Source: Butyrivibrio sp. CAG:318
Lineage (GTDB): Bacteria > Bacillota > Clostridia > Lachnospirales > Lachnospiraceae
DNA length: 64,000 nt
Reading direction: 5' to 3'
Assembly: GCA_000431815.1 (NCBI GenBank)
Contig: FR889250.1
Coordinates: forward strand, 62,725 to 126,724
A program made the translations under genes and the position numbers. Positions 1-7,229 of this stretch are shown in pieces (positions within the stretch are counted from its first letter, which is position 1; every line of letters begins with the position of its first letter). The notes beneath the pieces are model-generated. The model was not told where the DNA came from. It was given only the letters and a program-made list of their open reading frames with translations, and did no database searches.

Positions 1-3
1 TAT

Positions 4-1269
4 ATGGAAACGACAGAATATCTTGACAGTCTTAACGGTCTTGGAAGCAGGCCGGGTCTTGAGAATATTTCTGAATTATTAACAAGATTGGGAAACCCGC
101 AGAATAAAGTGCGGGCCGTTCATATTGCAGGCACCAACGGAAAAGGCTCCGTAGGTGCTTTCTTAACATCCGTGCTTACCATGGCCGGTTACCGCATCGG
201 ACGATATTGTTCACCTGCCGTATTTGATCCGCTTGAGACAATATCGTTTAACGGGGTAAATATAAGAGAAGATGACTTTGCCAGGGTTATAACAGATACT
301 GTGTCTGTGTGCGATGAAAATCTCTGTCCTACAAGGTTTGAGATAGAGACGGCGGCGGCATTTATGTTTTTTGACCGCATGAAATGTGATATTGCCATTG
401 TTGAATGTGGCATGGGTGGTGAACTTGATGCAACCAATGTCATGTCTGACGTTATCTGCTCGGTAATCACACCGGTTTCGATGGACCATATGTCATTCCT
501 GGGCGATACTATTGAGAAAATAGCGGAATGTAAAGCGGGAATAATAAAGCCCGGTGTGGATGTGGCTGCATACAAGGATGAACGATATTCATCCGTCTTA
601 ACGGAACGTGCCATGCAGACCCAAAGTGATATATATTACATAGATGATGAGAATATAATCTGTAATACAGGTAATAATGAACTTGTGTTCAGTTACCGCG
701 GATATAAAGATATCAGGCTGAATACTCCGGCAGCATATCAGGCAGTGAATGGCGCAATCGCATTGGAAGTTGTGGACCGACTTCGTAATAAAGGATATAA
801 TCTGACTGATGATATCATTAGAGCCGGTATGTACAACATGAAGTGGCCGGGAAGGTTTGAAATCCTTAACGATAATAAAAAGATGCTTATTCTCGACGGG
901 GCACATAATCCGGCCGGAGCGGCAGCTTTTGCTGACAGTTACCACAGGCTTTACGGAGATGAAAAATCTGTGATCATTCTTGCGATGTTCAAGGATAAGG
1001 ATACGCGCGGCGTGCTTGAGCATATCATGCCTTTGGCAGATTCGGTTATAACGACAATGGCACCGGATAATCCGCGTTCTTTTCCTGCTAAAGACCTTGC
1101 AGAATATATCAAAAAATATTATGATATAGAAGTTGGATATGAGGCAGATATTTATAAAGCGGTATCACATGCTTTTGATATGGCCGGTGAAAATAAAGTT
1201 ATAGCATGCGGTTCATTGGCACATCTTGCATTAGTGAAGGAGGCTTACAGAAAATATGGACAAAGATAA
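4..1269 (+). CDS. folC: Folylpolyglutamate synthase / dihydrofolate synthase
   Basis: Mur-ligase-family enzyme that adds glutamate to dihydropteroate or folates using ATP, in the cytoplasm. The P-loop AGTNGKGS lies at residues 42-49 and the C-terminal-domain motif DGAHNPAG near residue 298; the 421-residue length is normal for the family. The codon before this ATG is Tyr (bases 1-3), and family members usually begin Met-x-Tyr-x-Glu, so the true start is probably one to three codons to the left, outside the window. It is the first visible gene of a folate operon and overlaps folE by 14 bases. Function is clear; only the exact N-terminus is uncertain. Confidence 0.95.
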   Translation: METTEYLDSLNGLGSRPGLENISELLTRLGNPQNKVRAVHIAGTNGKGSVGAFLTSVLTMAGYRIGRYCSPAVFDPLETISFNGVNIREDDFARVITDTVSVCDENLCPTRFEIETAAAFMFFDRMKCDIAIVECGMGGELDATNVMSDVICSVITPVSMDHMSFLGDTIEKIAECKAGIIKPGVDVAAYKDERYSSVLTERAMQTQSDIYYIDDENIICNTGNNELVFSYRGYKDIRLNTPAAYQAVNGAIALEVVDRLRNKGYNLTDDIIRAGMYNMKWPGRFEILNDNKKMLILDGAHNPAGAAAFADSYHRLYGDEKSVIILAMFKDKDTRGVLEHIMPLADSVITTMAPDNPRSFPAKDLAEYIKKYYDIEVGYEADIYKAVSHAFDMAGENKVIACGSLAHLALVKEAYRKYGQR

Positions 1270-1813
1270 AATAAAACAGGGCGTGCAGCTTATAATAGAA
1301 GGAATCGGTGAGGACGCGTCAAGGGAGGGCCTTGTTGAGACACCTGACAGGATTGCCAGGATGTATGAGGAAATTTTTGCCGGACTTAATGAGGATGCAT
1401 CAGTTCATCTCAGTAAAACTTTTTCAACGCAGAATACGGATATGATAATAGAAAAAGATATAACATTTTACTCTATGTGTGAACATCATTTTTTGCCTTT
1501 TTACGGAAAAGCGCATATTGCATATATTCCCAATGGTCGTGTAGCAGGCCTTAGTAAGCTTGCAAGAACGGTTGAAGTATATGCGAGAAGGCCTCAGCTC
1601 CAGGAACGTATGACTGTGCAGATTGCGGATGCTATTATGGAGAATCTTGATGCTAAGGGCGCAATGGTTATTATTGAGGCAGAGCATATGTGTATGACAA
1701 TGCGCGGAATCAAGAAACCGGGAAGCCGTACGGTAACAATTTCTTCCAAGGGAATATTTACTGAAGATGCTGAACTTCGCAATACTTTTTTGACAATGGC
1801 AGGTGCTAGATAA
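1256..1813 (+). CDS. folE: GTP cyclohydrolase I
   Basis: Opens GTP to 7,8-dihydroneopterin triphosphate, the first step of the pterin branch of folate synthesis. At 185 residues it has normal length. The zinc ligands are visible as Cys75 and His78 in MCEHHFLPF and Cys146 in HMCMTMRG; the substrate loop PGSRTVT follows. Its start lies inside the end of folC, and its TAA overlaps the folP ATG by one base (TAATG), which indicates translational coupling. An AGGAGG-like site (gaaggagg) precedes the ATG. Confidence 0.97.
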   Translation: MDKDKIKQGVQLIIEGIGEDASREGLVETPDRIARMYEEIFAGLNEDASVHLSKTFSTQNTDMIIEKDITFYSMCEHHFLPFYGKAHIAYIPNGRVAGLSKLARTVEVYARRPQLQERMTVQIADAIMENLDAKGAMVIIEAEHMCMTMRGIKKPGSRTVTISSKGIFTEDAELRNTFLTMAGAR

Positions 1814-2622
1814 TGATTATCGGAAACAGAAATTACAATGAAAAACATACTCACATAATGGGAATCCTTAATGTTACCCCGGATTCTTTTTCGGACGGAG
1901 GACGTTATAATAATAAAGAAGCAGCGCTTAAGCATGCGCTCGAAATGATTAATGACGGTGCGGATATCATAGATATCGGCGGTGAATCGACAAGACCTGG
2001 ATATACGATGATTTCTGACGAGGAGGAAATCGAAAGAGTCTGTCCGATTATTGAAAAGATTAAGAAAGAAACGGACATTGTTATCTCACTTGATACATAT
2101 AAAAGCAAGGTCGCGAAGGCGGGACTTGCAAGTGGCGCCGACCTGATCAATGATATATGGGGACTTAAATACGATCCGGAAATGGCATCGGTTATCGCAG
2201 ATGCCAATGTTGCGTGCTGTCTTATGCACAATCGTGATATTGATAAGAACCCGTATTCGGATTTTATGACTGACTATATTAATGATATGAAGGAGTGTGT
2301 AAGGCTTGCGCATGAAGCAGGGATATCGGATGATAAGATAATCCTGGATCCCGGTGTTGGATTCGGCAAGGACTATACGCAGAATCTTCAGGTGATCAAG
2401 TATCTTGACAGATTATCCGACATGGGTTATCCGGTTCTGTTGGGAACATCTCGTAAATCGGTTGTCGGCCTTACTCTTGATCTTCCCAAGGACGAGAGAG
2501 TGGAAGGAACCGTTGCAACCTCGGTAATCGGAGCACTGAATCATTGTATGTTTGTAAGAGTGCATGATGTCAAGGAAAATTATCGTGCTGTCAAGATGAC
2601 GGAAGCAATAATGAATTCGTAA
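1813..2622 (+). CDS. folP: Dihydropteroate synthase
   Basis: Joins 6-hydroxymethyl-dihydropterin diphosphate to p-aminobenzoate; it is the sulfonamide target. The 269-residue TIM-barrel protein shows the N-terminal signature MGILNVTPDSFSDGG, the pterin-site DIGGESTRPG, the GTSRKS motif and the terminal RVHDV. It is translationally coupled to folE (one-base overlap) and followed 12 bases later by the folB-folK fusion. All motifs are intact. Confidence 0.97.
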   Translation: MIIGNRNYNEKHTHIMGILNVTPDSFSDGGRYNNKEAALKHALEMINDGADIIDIGGESTRPGYTMISDEEEIERVCPIIEKIKKETDIVISLDTYKSKVAKAGLASGADLINDIWGLKYDPEMASVIADANVACCLMHNRDIDKNPYSDFMTDYINDMKECVRLAHEAGISDDKIILDPGVGFGKDYTQNLQVIKYLDRLSDMGYPVLLGTSRKSVVGLTLDLPKDERVEGTVATSVIGALNHCMFVRVHDVKENYRAVKMTEAIMNS

Positions 2623-2634
2623 AGGCGGAATACA

Positions 2635-3462
2635 ATGGATACAATATCAATAGACAAATTGAAAATATACTGTAATCACGGCGTGTTCAGGGATGAACAG
2701 ATAAACGGCCAGAATTTCTATGTGTCAGCCAGACTTGGCGTGGATACATATCAGGCGGGCATTACTGACGATCTTGATAAATCCGTAAATTATGCTGAAC
2801 TAAGTCATGTTATTACAGATTATATGCAAAATAACAGATATAATCTTATAGAAGCTGTTGCAAATAATCTTGCGGCACATATTTTTAAATATTCAAAGCT
2901 TATACGCGAGCTTACACTTACTATATACAAACCTGAGGCACCTGTCGGACTTCCGCTTGAGAATGTATCGGTTACAATAACCCGTAAATGGCATACGGCA
3001 TATATAGCACTGGGATCCAATATAGGTGATTCTATGCTTATAATAAGAAGCGCATTGGATGCCATGAAAAATAATGCTTCAATACGAGTTATAAAGGAAT
3101 CTTCATTGATAAATACCAAGCCTTACGGAGGAGTTGAACAGCCGGATTTTATTAATGGTGTTGTACAGATAGAGACATATCTTGAACCTGATAACCTCTT
3201 AACATATCTTAACACACTTGAAAAAGAAGCCGGAAGAACACGCGAAATCCACTGGGGACCAAGAACACTTGACCTGGATATTCTGTTATATGATGAGCAG
3301 ATTATTAATACCTCAAGGCTTACGGTACCGCATATAGATATGGCCAACCGTTTCTTCGTGCTTGAACCGTTATGTGAGATAGCGCCATATGCATATAATG
3401 CAAGACTTAACCGGACAGCAGCAGAACTCCTTTATGAATTACAAAAAAGAACAGAGAGATAA
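2635..3462 (+). CDS. folBK: Dihydroneopterin aldolase - HPPK fusion
   Basis: Bifunctional folate enzyme. Residues 1 to about 115 form the dihydroneopterin aldolase (FolB) domain, which starts DTISIDKLKIYCNHGVF. About 120 to 275 is 6-hydroxymethyl-dihydropterin pyrophosphokinase (FolK), with ALGSNIGD and the WGPRTLDLDILLYD signature. Such fusions are common in Clostridia. It is the last gene of the visible folate operon and ends in a bidirectional hairpin. No dihydrofolate reductase or p-aminobenzoate genes are in the window. Confidence 0.95.
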   Translation: MDTISIDKLKIYCNHGVFRDEQINGQNFYVSARLGVDTYQAGITDDLDKSVNYAELSHVITDYMQNNRYNLIEAVANNLAAHIFKYSKLIRELTLTIYKPEAPVGLPLENVSVTITRKWHTAYIALGSNIGDSMLIIRSALDAMKNNASIRVIKESSLINTKPYGGVEQPDFINGVVQIETYLEPDNLLTYLNTLEKEAGRTREIHWGPRTLDLDILLYDEQIINTSRLTVPHIDMANRFFVLEPLCEIAPYAYNARLNRTAAELLYELQKRTER

Positions 3463-3512
3463 ATAACAGACAGCATAAATGAGGCCCCCCTCAGATGCTG
3501 TCTGTTATTGTA
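3463..3512. terminator. Bidirectional terminator between folBK and lexA
   Basis: A 14-bp stem pairs 3463-3476 (ATAACAGACAGCAT) with 3495-3508. A second small GAGG/CCTC stem lies in the loop. It sits between two convergent genes, with U-rich sequence on both outer flanks. Confidence 0.8.
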
Positions 3513-3518
3513 TAAATA

Positions 3519-4136
3519 TCAGATGCCAATTCTTATCAGTCCGATTACCTTACCTATAATAGTACAATGATCAACAATAATCGGTTCCATGTAATCATTC
3601 TCCGGCTGAAGTCTGTAATGACCGTTCTCTTTATAAAATGTCTTAACTGTAGCGGAGTCATCGACAAGAGCTACAACCATTTCGCCGTTCGATGCTGTGC
3701 TGCGTCTTGCAACGATTATAGCATCACCCGGAAGTATTCCCGCATTAATCATGCTTTCTCCCTTGACTTTAAGCATAAAAAGCTCTTCATTAGGTACCAT
3801 GTCAACCGGTACAGGATAGTAATCGACGATATTCTCAACAGCCAGAAGAGGCTGTCCCGCAGCTACGGTTCCGACGATAGGAATATTAACCACATCACGG
3901 CGTGTAATTGCATAATCATCATCTATAATCTCGATGGCACGCTGCTTGGTGGGATCTCTTCTGATATAACCGTTCTTCGCAAGTGTCTCCAGATGTGCAT
4001 GTACACTGGAGGTGGATTTAAGATTGACAGCTTCGCAGATCTCTCTTACCGAAGGAGGGTAACCCTTGGCAAGAATCTGTTCTTTAATAAATTCAAGAAT
4101 CGCCTGCTGCTTAATAGTAATCTTTCCGTTAGCCAT
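3519..4136 (-). CDS. lexA: SOS repressor LexA
   Basis: DNA-damage repressor that cleaves itself when RecA filaments form. It has 205 residues. The N-terminal winged HTH includes YPPSVREICEAVNLKSTSSV (about 26-45). The C-terminal S24 peptidase domain has the scissile bond Ala93-Gly94 in VAAGQPLL, nucleophile Ser128 in GESMI and Lys165. Translation starts at an ATG with AAGGAG upstream. It is divergent from a LysM membrane protein, and the shared region carries three LexA-type boxes, as in the Bacillus lexA-yneA divergon. Confidence 0.97.
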   Translation of the reverse strand: MANGKITIKQQAILEFIKEQILAKGYPPSVREICEAVNLKSTSSVHAHLETLAKNGYIRRDPTKQRAIEIIDDDYAITRRDVVNIPIVGTVAAGQPLLAVENIVDYYPVPVDMVPNEELFMLKVKGESMINAGILPGDAIIVARRSTASNGEMVVALVDDSATVKTFYKENGHYRLQPENDYMEPIIVDHCTIIGKVIGLIRIGI

Positions 4137-4184
4137 ATGTAATCTCCTTATTCTGTGTATACAGACTGTAAATTATTTAAATAT

Positions 4185-4213
4185 ATAATATCACATGTCA
4201 GGAAGAAAAGCAA
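4185..4213 (-). promoter_or_regulatory. lexA promoter
   Basis: On the minus strand TTGCTT (4208-4213) and TATTAT (4185-4190) are separated by 17 bp. The nearest SOS box begins 11 bp upstream of the -35, so autoregulation is plausible but not proven by position. Confidence 0.6.
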
Positions 4214-4223
4214 ACAAAAGTTC

Positions 4224-4237
4224 CGAAAAAATGTTCG
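4224..4237. promoter_or_regulatory. LexA box 1
   Basis: CGAAAAAATGTTCG matches the Gram-positive SOS consensus CGAAC-N4-GTTCG at both outer tetramers, with one degenerate half. It is the weakest of three boxes in the lexA divergent region. Confidence 0.6.
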
Positions 4238-4246
4238 TTTTTTATG

Positions 4247-4275
4247 TTGACAAACATCTGTTCGGGTGTTATTAT
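4247..4275 (+). promoter_or_regulatory. Promoter of the SOS LysM gene
   Basis: A perfect -35 TTGACA (4247-4252) is followed after 17 bp by TATTAT (4270-4275). LexA box 2 overlaps the -35 and spacer, and box 3 lies just downstream of the expected start point. That is what is expected of a tightly repressed, damage-induced gene. Confidence 0.8.
4251..4264. promoter_or_regulatory. LexA box 2
   Basis: CAAACATCTGTTCG is a near-consensus Gram-positive SOS box (one mismatch in the left arm). It overlaps the -35 hexamer of the plus-strand promoter. Confidence 0.8.
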
Positions 4276-4285
4276 AACAATATAT

Positions 4286-4299
4286 CGAACAGATATTCG
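4286..4299. promoter_or_regulatory. LexA box 3
   Basis: CGAACAGATATTCG is a near-consensus SOS box about 10 bp downstream of the plus-strand -10 hexamer, in the early transcribed region. Confidence 0.8.
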
Positions 4300-4336
4300 A
4301 ACGGATGCGATATTCAGGAAACCAGGAGGTATACAT

Positions 4337-4675
4337 ATGACAGCAATTACCAGAAGAAGCACTATGATCTCTTATAAGGCAGTGATTTTTGCCATATTAT
4401 TTTGTATTATGTTAATTTCATTTGTACTGGGCAGTGTAATTGTCAAAGGTCAGAGCAAGAGACATGCTTCGGCATCAGATACATATTTTACCAATATTAC
4501 AGTCGACGAGGGAGATACACTCTGGTCAATAGCACAGGCGAATATTGATTATGATTATTATGACAGTATATATGATTATATGGAACAGTTGAAGGATATT
4601 AACAATCTTACGACTGATGATATAAATGCAGGAGATAACATGATTGTGATATATTATGCGGATTCTGTACATTAA
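4337..4675 (+). CDS. YneA-like SOS cell-division inhibitor (LysM)
   Basis: A 112-residue protein with one N-terminal membrane helix (about 12-36) and an extracellular LysM domain (about 52-107) containing VDEGDTLWSIA. Size, architecture, divergence from lexA and the LexA boxes match YneA, the Bacillus protein that delays septation during the SOS response; this assignment is by architecture and context, since YneA sequences diverge widely. The start is set by AGGAGG ten bases upstream of the ATG at 4337; an earlier in-frame ATG at 4244 lies in the promoter and is rejected. A strong terminator follows at 4720. Confidence 0.85.
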   Translation: MTAITRRSTMISYKAVIFAILFCIMLISFVLGSVIVKGQSKRHASASDTYFTNITVDEGDTLWSIAQANIDYDYYDSIYDYMEQLKDINNLTTDDINAGDNMIVIYYADSVH

Positions 4676-4719
4676 TTTGCCACCCCTTAAACCGCCGGTT
4701 TAATTCCGGCATATATTTT

Positions 4720-4749
4720 CCCGGCACGCATCATGCGTGCCGGGTTTTT
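4720..4749 (+). terminator. Terminator after the LysM gene
   Basis: A perfect 11-bp GC-rich stem pairs CCCGGCACGCA (4720-4730) with 4734-4744 around a TCA loop and is followed by five Ts. Confidence 0.93.
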
Positions 4750-4809
4750 GAAAAAATATGACCTTAATTTACCTCTTTTCGATAAAGTATATGCAAAGTT
4801 TATTTTTTT

Positions 4810-4818
4810 TGATATAAT
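4810..4818 (+). promoter_or_regulatory. Extended -10 promoter for the helicase
   Basis: TGATATAAT is a TG-n-TATAAT extended -10 about 60 bp before the helicase start. No good -35 is seen 17 bp upstream. Confidence 0.5.
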
Positions 4819-4879
4819 CATATTATTAAGTTTTAACACAATCTGCTTTATACCGGCAGATAATCTGAAAGGGAATAAT

Positions 4880-5995
4880 ATGGAATTAGATAACAGATTA
4901 ATATCAGGACTGCATAAATTAGGCATAGACAAGCTCACCTCGATACAGCAGGAGAGTATTGAACCTGCATTATCAGGACGTAATATAATGGGATGTTCGG
5001 GTACGGGTACAGGCAAGACTTTTGCGTATCTGTTACCAACGATATCTGCCAATGCTGATAATCATACATTGTATGCAGTTATAATTGCACCATCAAAGGA
5101 ATTATGCATACAGATTTGCAGTGAGATTAACCAGCTTTCCAATAAATCAGGAATTTCGGTAACTGCGGCGGCTTTATTTGGCGGAGTGAATACAAAGCGG
5201 CAGCTTCAGACATTGAAAAGCAAGCCTAATATCGTTGTAGGCACATATCAGCGTATATATGAGCTTATTCAGGAACGCCGTATATCGGTTCATAATGTAC
5301 GCACATTTATAATAGATGAGGCCGATAAGCTTGTTAATAAGGATAATATTGAAGGTATTCTTACACTTCGTAAGTGTTTTATGAGAGATATCCAGATCAT
5401 GCTTTATTCAGCTACAATTAGTGTGTCGACCCAGAATACGGCAGGATTGCTTGCAGATAATTTTACGAAGATTTTTGCAAATGATAAGATAACCATACCG
5501 GCCAATATCGAACATATGTATGTTGTGGTAGAACGCAGGGATAAGATTGAGACGGTCCGTAAGGCTATAAAGGCATTGAATACCGGACATTGTATTATTT
5601 TTTCAAATTCCAGATATGATACAGAGGAAATTACGCAGAAATTGGAATATCATCATTATAATGCCGGTTGTCTTAATGCAGATTGCGATAAGAATACCCG
5701 CAGACAGCTTATAGATAAGTTTGCAGCAGGTAAAGTTGATTATCTGGTGTGTTCAGATGTTGCGGCACGTGGATTGGATTTTAAGAAACTTAATTGTGTT
5801 ATTAATATCGGATTACCGCAGAATCCGGTAGATTATTTGCACAGATGCGGAAGATGCGGCCGTGATGGCAATAAGGCAATATGCATGTCGATAATAACAG
5901 AGAATGAATTAAGCAATGTTAAGGCATGTCAGAAAGCATTTGGAATCAATATGATCAAGAAGAAACTATATCAGGGAAAGATTGTAAGAGGATAA
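4880..5995 (+). CDS. DEAD-box RNA helicase
   Basis: ATP-dependent RNA helicase of 371 residues. It is a bare two-RecA-domain core with no long C-terminal RNA-binding tail. Motifs in order: a Q-motif-like TSIQQESI; motif I GTGTGKT (41-47); motif II DEAD (146-149); motif III SAT (177-179); and motif VI as HRCGRCGR instead of the usual HRIGRTGR, with the His and Arg residues kept. The start at 4880 is chosen because GAAAGGG lies just upstream; the longer frame from 4733 begins inside the preceding terminator. The specific paralogue (CshA, CshB, DbpA type) cannot be told from sequence alone. Confidence 0.9.
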   Translation: MELDNRLISGLHKLGIDKLTSIQQESIEPALSGRNIMGCSGTGTGKTFAYLLPTISANADNHTLYAVIIAPSKELCIQICSEINQLSNKSGISVTAAALFGGVNTKRQLQTLKSKPNIVVGTYQRIYELIQERRISVHNVRTFIIDEADKLVNKDNIEGILTLRKCFMRDIQIMLYSATISVSTQNTAGLLADNFTKIFANDKITIPANIEHMYVVVERRDKIETVRKAIKALNTGHCIIFSNSRYDTEEITQKLEYHHYNAGCLNADCDKNTRRQLIDKFAAGKVDYLVCSDVAARGLDFKKLNCVINIGLPQNPVDYLHRCGRCGRDGNKAICMSIITENELSNVKACQKAFGINMIKKKLYQGKIVRG

Positions 5996-6021
5996 TGATT
6001 GATGAGGGGAGTTTGATAAAG

Positions 6022-6051
6022 TATGTCGCAAAATATTAATTTTACGACATA
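6022..6051. repeat. 30-bp palindrome upstream of recombinase promoter
   Basis: TATGTCGCAAAAT (6022-6034) and ATTTTACGACATA (6039-6051) are 13-bp inverted arms with one mismatch around ATTA. It ends 3 bp before the -35 of the recombinase promoter. No U-run follows, so it does not look like a terminator. The size and two-arm layout suit a dimeric operator or a tyrosine-recombinase core site. Confidence 0.75.
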
Positions 6052-6054
6052 ATA

Positions 6055-6083
6055 TTGCAAAAAACAGCTATAAATGCTATAAT
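6055..6083 (+). promoter_or_regulatory. Promoter of the tyrosine recombinase
   Basis: TTGCAA (6055-6060), a 17-bp spacer, then TATAAT (6078-6083) preceded by TGC, which also makes an extended -10. It lies 45 bp before the start codon. Confidence 0.75.
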
Positions 6084-6127
6084 ATGTATAGTTATTAAAT
6101 ATAATGAATTTATGGAGTCAATATAAT

Positions 6128-7171
6128 ATGGATTATAAGAAACAATTATCTGCAATGCAGCTTGAGAAATTAAAGACAGTTCTTGATGATATGCCTTCGT
6201 ATTGCCGCGATTATTTTGATTATTGTGACGGAACACTTAACCGTTCAGCGGCAACCATGCTGGAATATGCATATGACATCCGGACATATTTCCGCTTTAT
6301 AGCATCTAACAATCCGATGGTCAGTTCTGTTGAGGATGTGACTCTTGATATACTGGATAAAATGACTCCGAGGGATATCCAGGAATATATGTCATATCTT
6401 AGAAGCCATAAGGATGAAAACGGTCGGATTATAACAAATGATGCTAATGCAAGAGCCAGAAAGCTTTCATCATTAAGATCATTTTATCAATATTATTTTG
6501 CATTTGGTGGTTTACATTCCAATCCGGCCAAGTTGGTTAATTCACCACGCATACATAATAAGAAACAGTCACGGCTGGATTCTGATGAGATGAAGGAATT
6601 ACTTACGGATGTAATTACAGGTGACGCACTGGATGATAATAAGAAACCATATGCAAGACGATCCAATATGCGTGATACAGCTATAATTGCATTACTTGGA
6701 GGCACGGGAATCCGTGTTTCAGAACTGGTTGGAATTGATTTGAATGATATTGACTGGGAACATAATTGTATAAGGATAATTCGAAAAGGCGGCAATGAAG
6801 ATATTGTATACTTCGGCGATGAATTGCATAGATATCTGGAGGATTACATTAACTATGAGCGAGAACCCGGCGACGATAAGGAAAAAGCACTTTTTGTAGC
6901 ATCTCGTAAGGATAAAGGACGTCTTACGGTACGTTCGGTTGAACGCATTGTAAGTAAGTATGGCACAGCAACAATTCCATCAAAACACTTGTCACCACAT
7001 TCATTACGAAGAACATTCGGAACAAATTATTACGAAGAAACATCCGATTTATATGCAGTTGCAGATGCTTTGGGTCATAAGAATATTCAGGTTACAAAGG
7101 ATCATTATGCAGATATTTCCGAACGAAAGAAACAACAGGTTAAAGAATTTTCAGATAAATTATTAAAGTAA
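6128..7171 (+). CDS. Tyrosine recombinase, XerC/XerD-like
   Basis: Site-specific integrase of 347 residues with an N-terminal SAM-like core-binding domain (about 20-130) and a C-terminal catalytic domain. All catalytic residues are present: Arg196 (GTGIRVSEL), Lys220 (IIRKGG), His291 and Arg294 (HSLRR), His317 (LGHK) and Tyr327 (DHYAD). It is longer than typical XerC/D (about 300). The start at 6128 has GGAG upstream; the ATG at 6104 has none. No attachment sites or phage genes adjoin it, so a chromosomal housekeeping or regulatory recombinase is more likely than a prophage integrase. A palindrome lies directly upstream of its promoter. Confidence 0.9.
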   Translation: MDYKKQLSAMQLEKLKTVLDDMPSYCRDYFDYCDGTLNRSAATMLEYAYDIRTYFRFIASNNPMVSSVEDVTLDILDKMTPRDIQEYMSYLRSHKDENGRIITNDANARARKLSSLRSFYQYYFAFGGLHSNPAKLVNSPRIHNKKQSRLDSDEMKELLTDVITGDALDDNKKPYARRSNMRDTAIIALLGGTGIRVSELVGIDLNDIDWEHNCIRIIRKGGNEDIVYFGDELHRYLEDYINYEREPGDDKEKALFVASRKDKGRLTVRSVERIVSKYGTATIPSKHLSPHSLRRTFGTNYYEETSDLYAVADALGHKNIQVTKDHYADISERKKQQVKEFSDKLLK

Positions 7172-7189
7172 GACAGAGATAATAAGTAT

Positions 7190-7229
7190 AAGCGGGCACT
7201 AATTAAATTAATGTCCGCTTTATATTATT
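7190..7229. terminator. Terminator between convergent recombinase and LDT-like genes
   Basis: An imperfect stem (AAGCGGGCAC against GTCCGCTT, 7190-7220) with an AT-rich loop is followed by TTATATTATT. It sits between the two convergent stops. Confidence 0.6.

Noticed and set aside
1..60. Tetrahydrofolate riboswitch upstream of the folate genes
   Set aside because: The window begins at the folC start, so no leader can be judged.
3567..4142. 191-codon plus-strand frame over lexA
   Set aside because: Antisense shadow of lexA, Cys/Ile/Arg-rich, no family resemblance.
4244..4336. N-terminal extension of the SOS LysM protein from an ATG at 4244
   Set aside because: This ATG lies upstream of the promoter -10 and in LexA boxes; AGGAGG points to the ATG at 4337.
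4733..4879. Longer form of the DEAD-box helicase
   Set aside because: It would start within the terminator of the previous gene and upstream of the helicase promoter; the extra 49 residues are hydrophobic and unlike the family.
6104..7171. Prophage or integrative element around the tyrosine recombinase
   Set aside because: No tRNA target, direct repeats, excisionase or phage genes nearby; flanks are chromosomal housekeeping genes.
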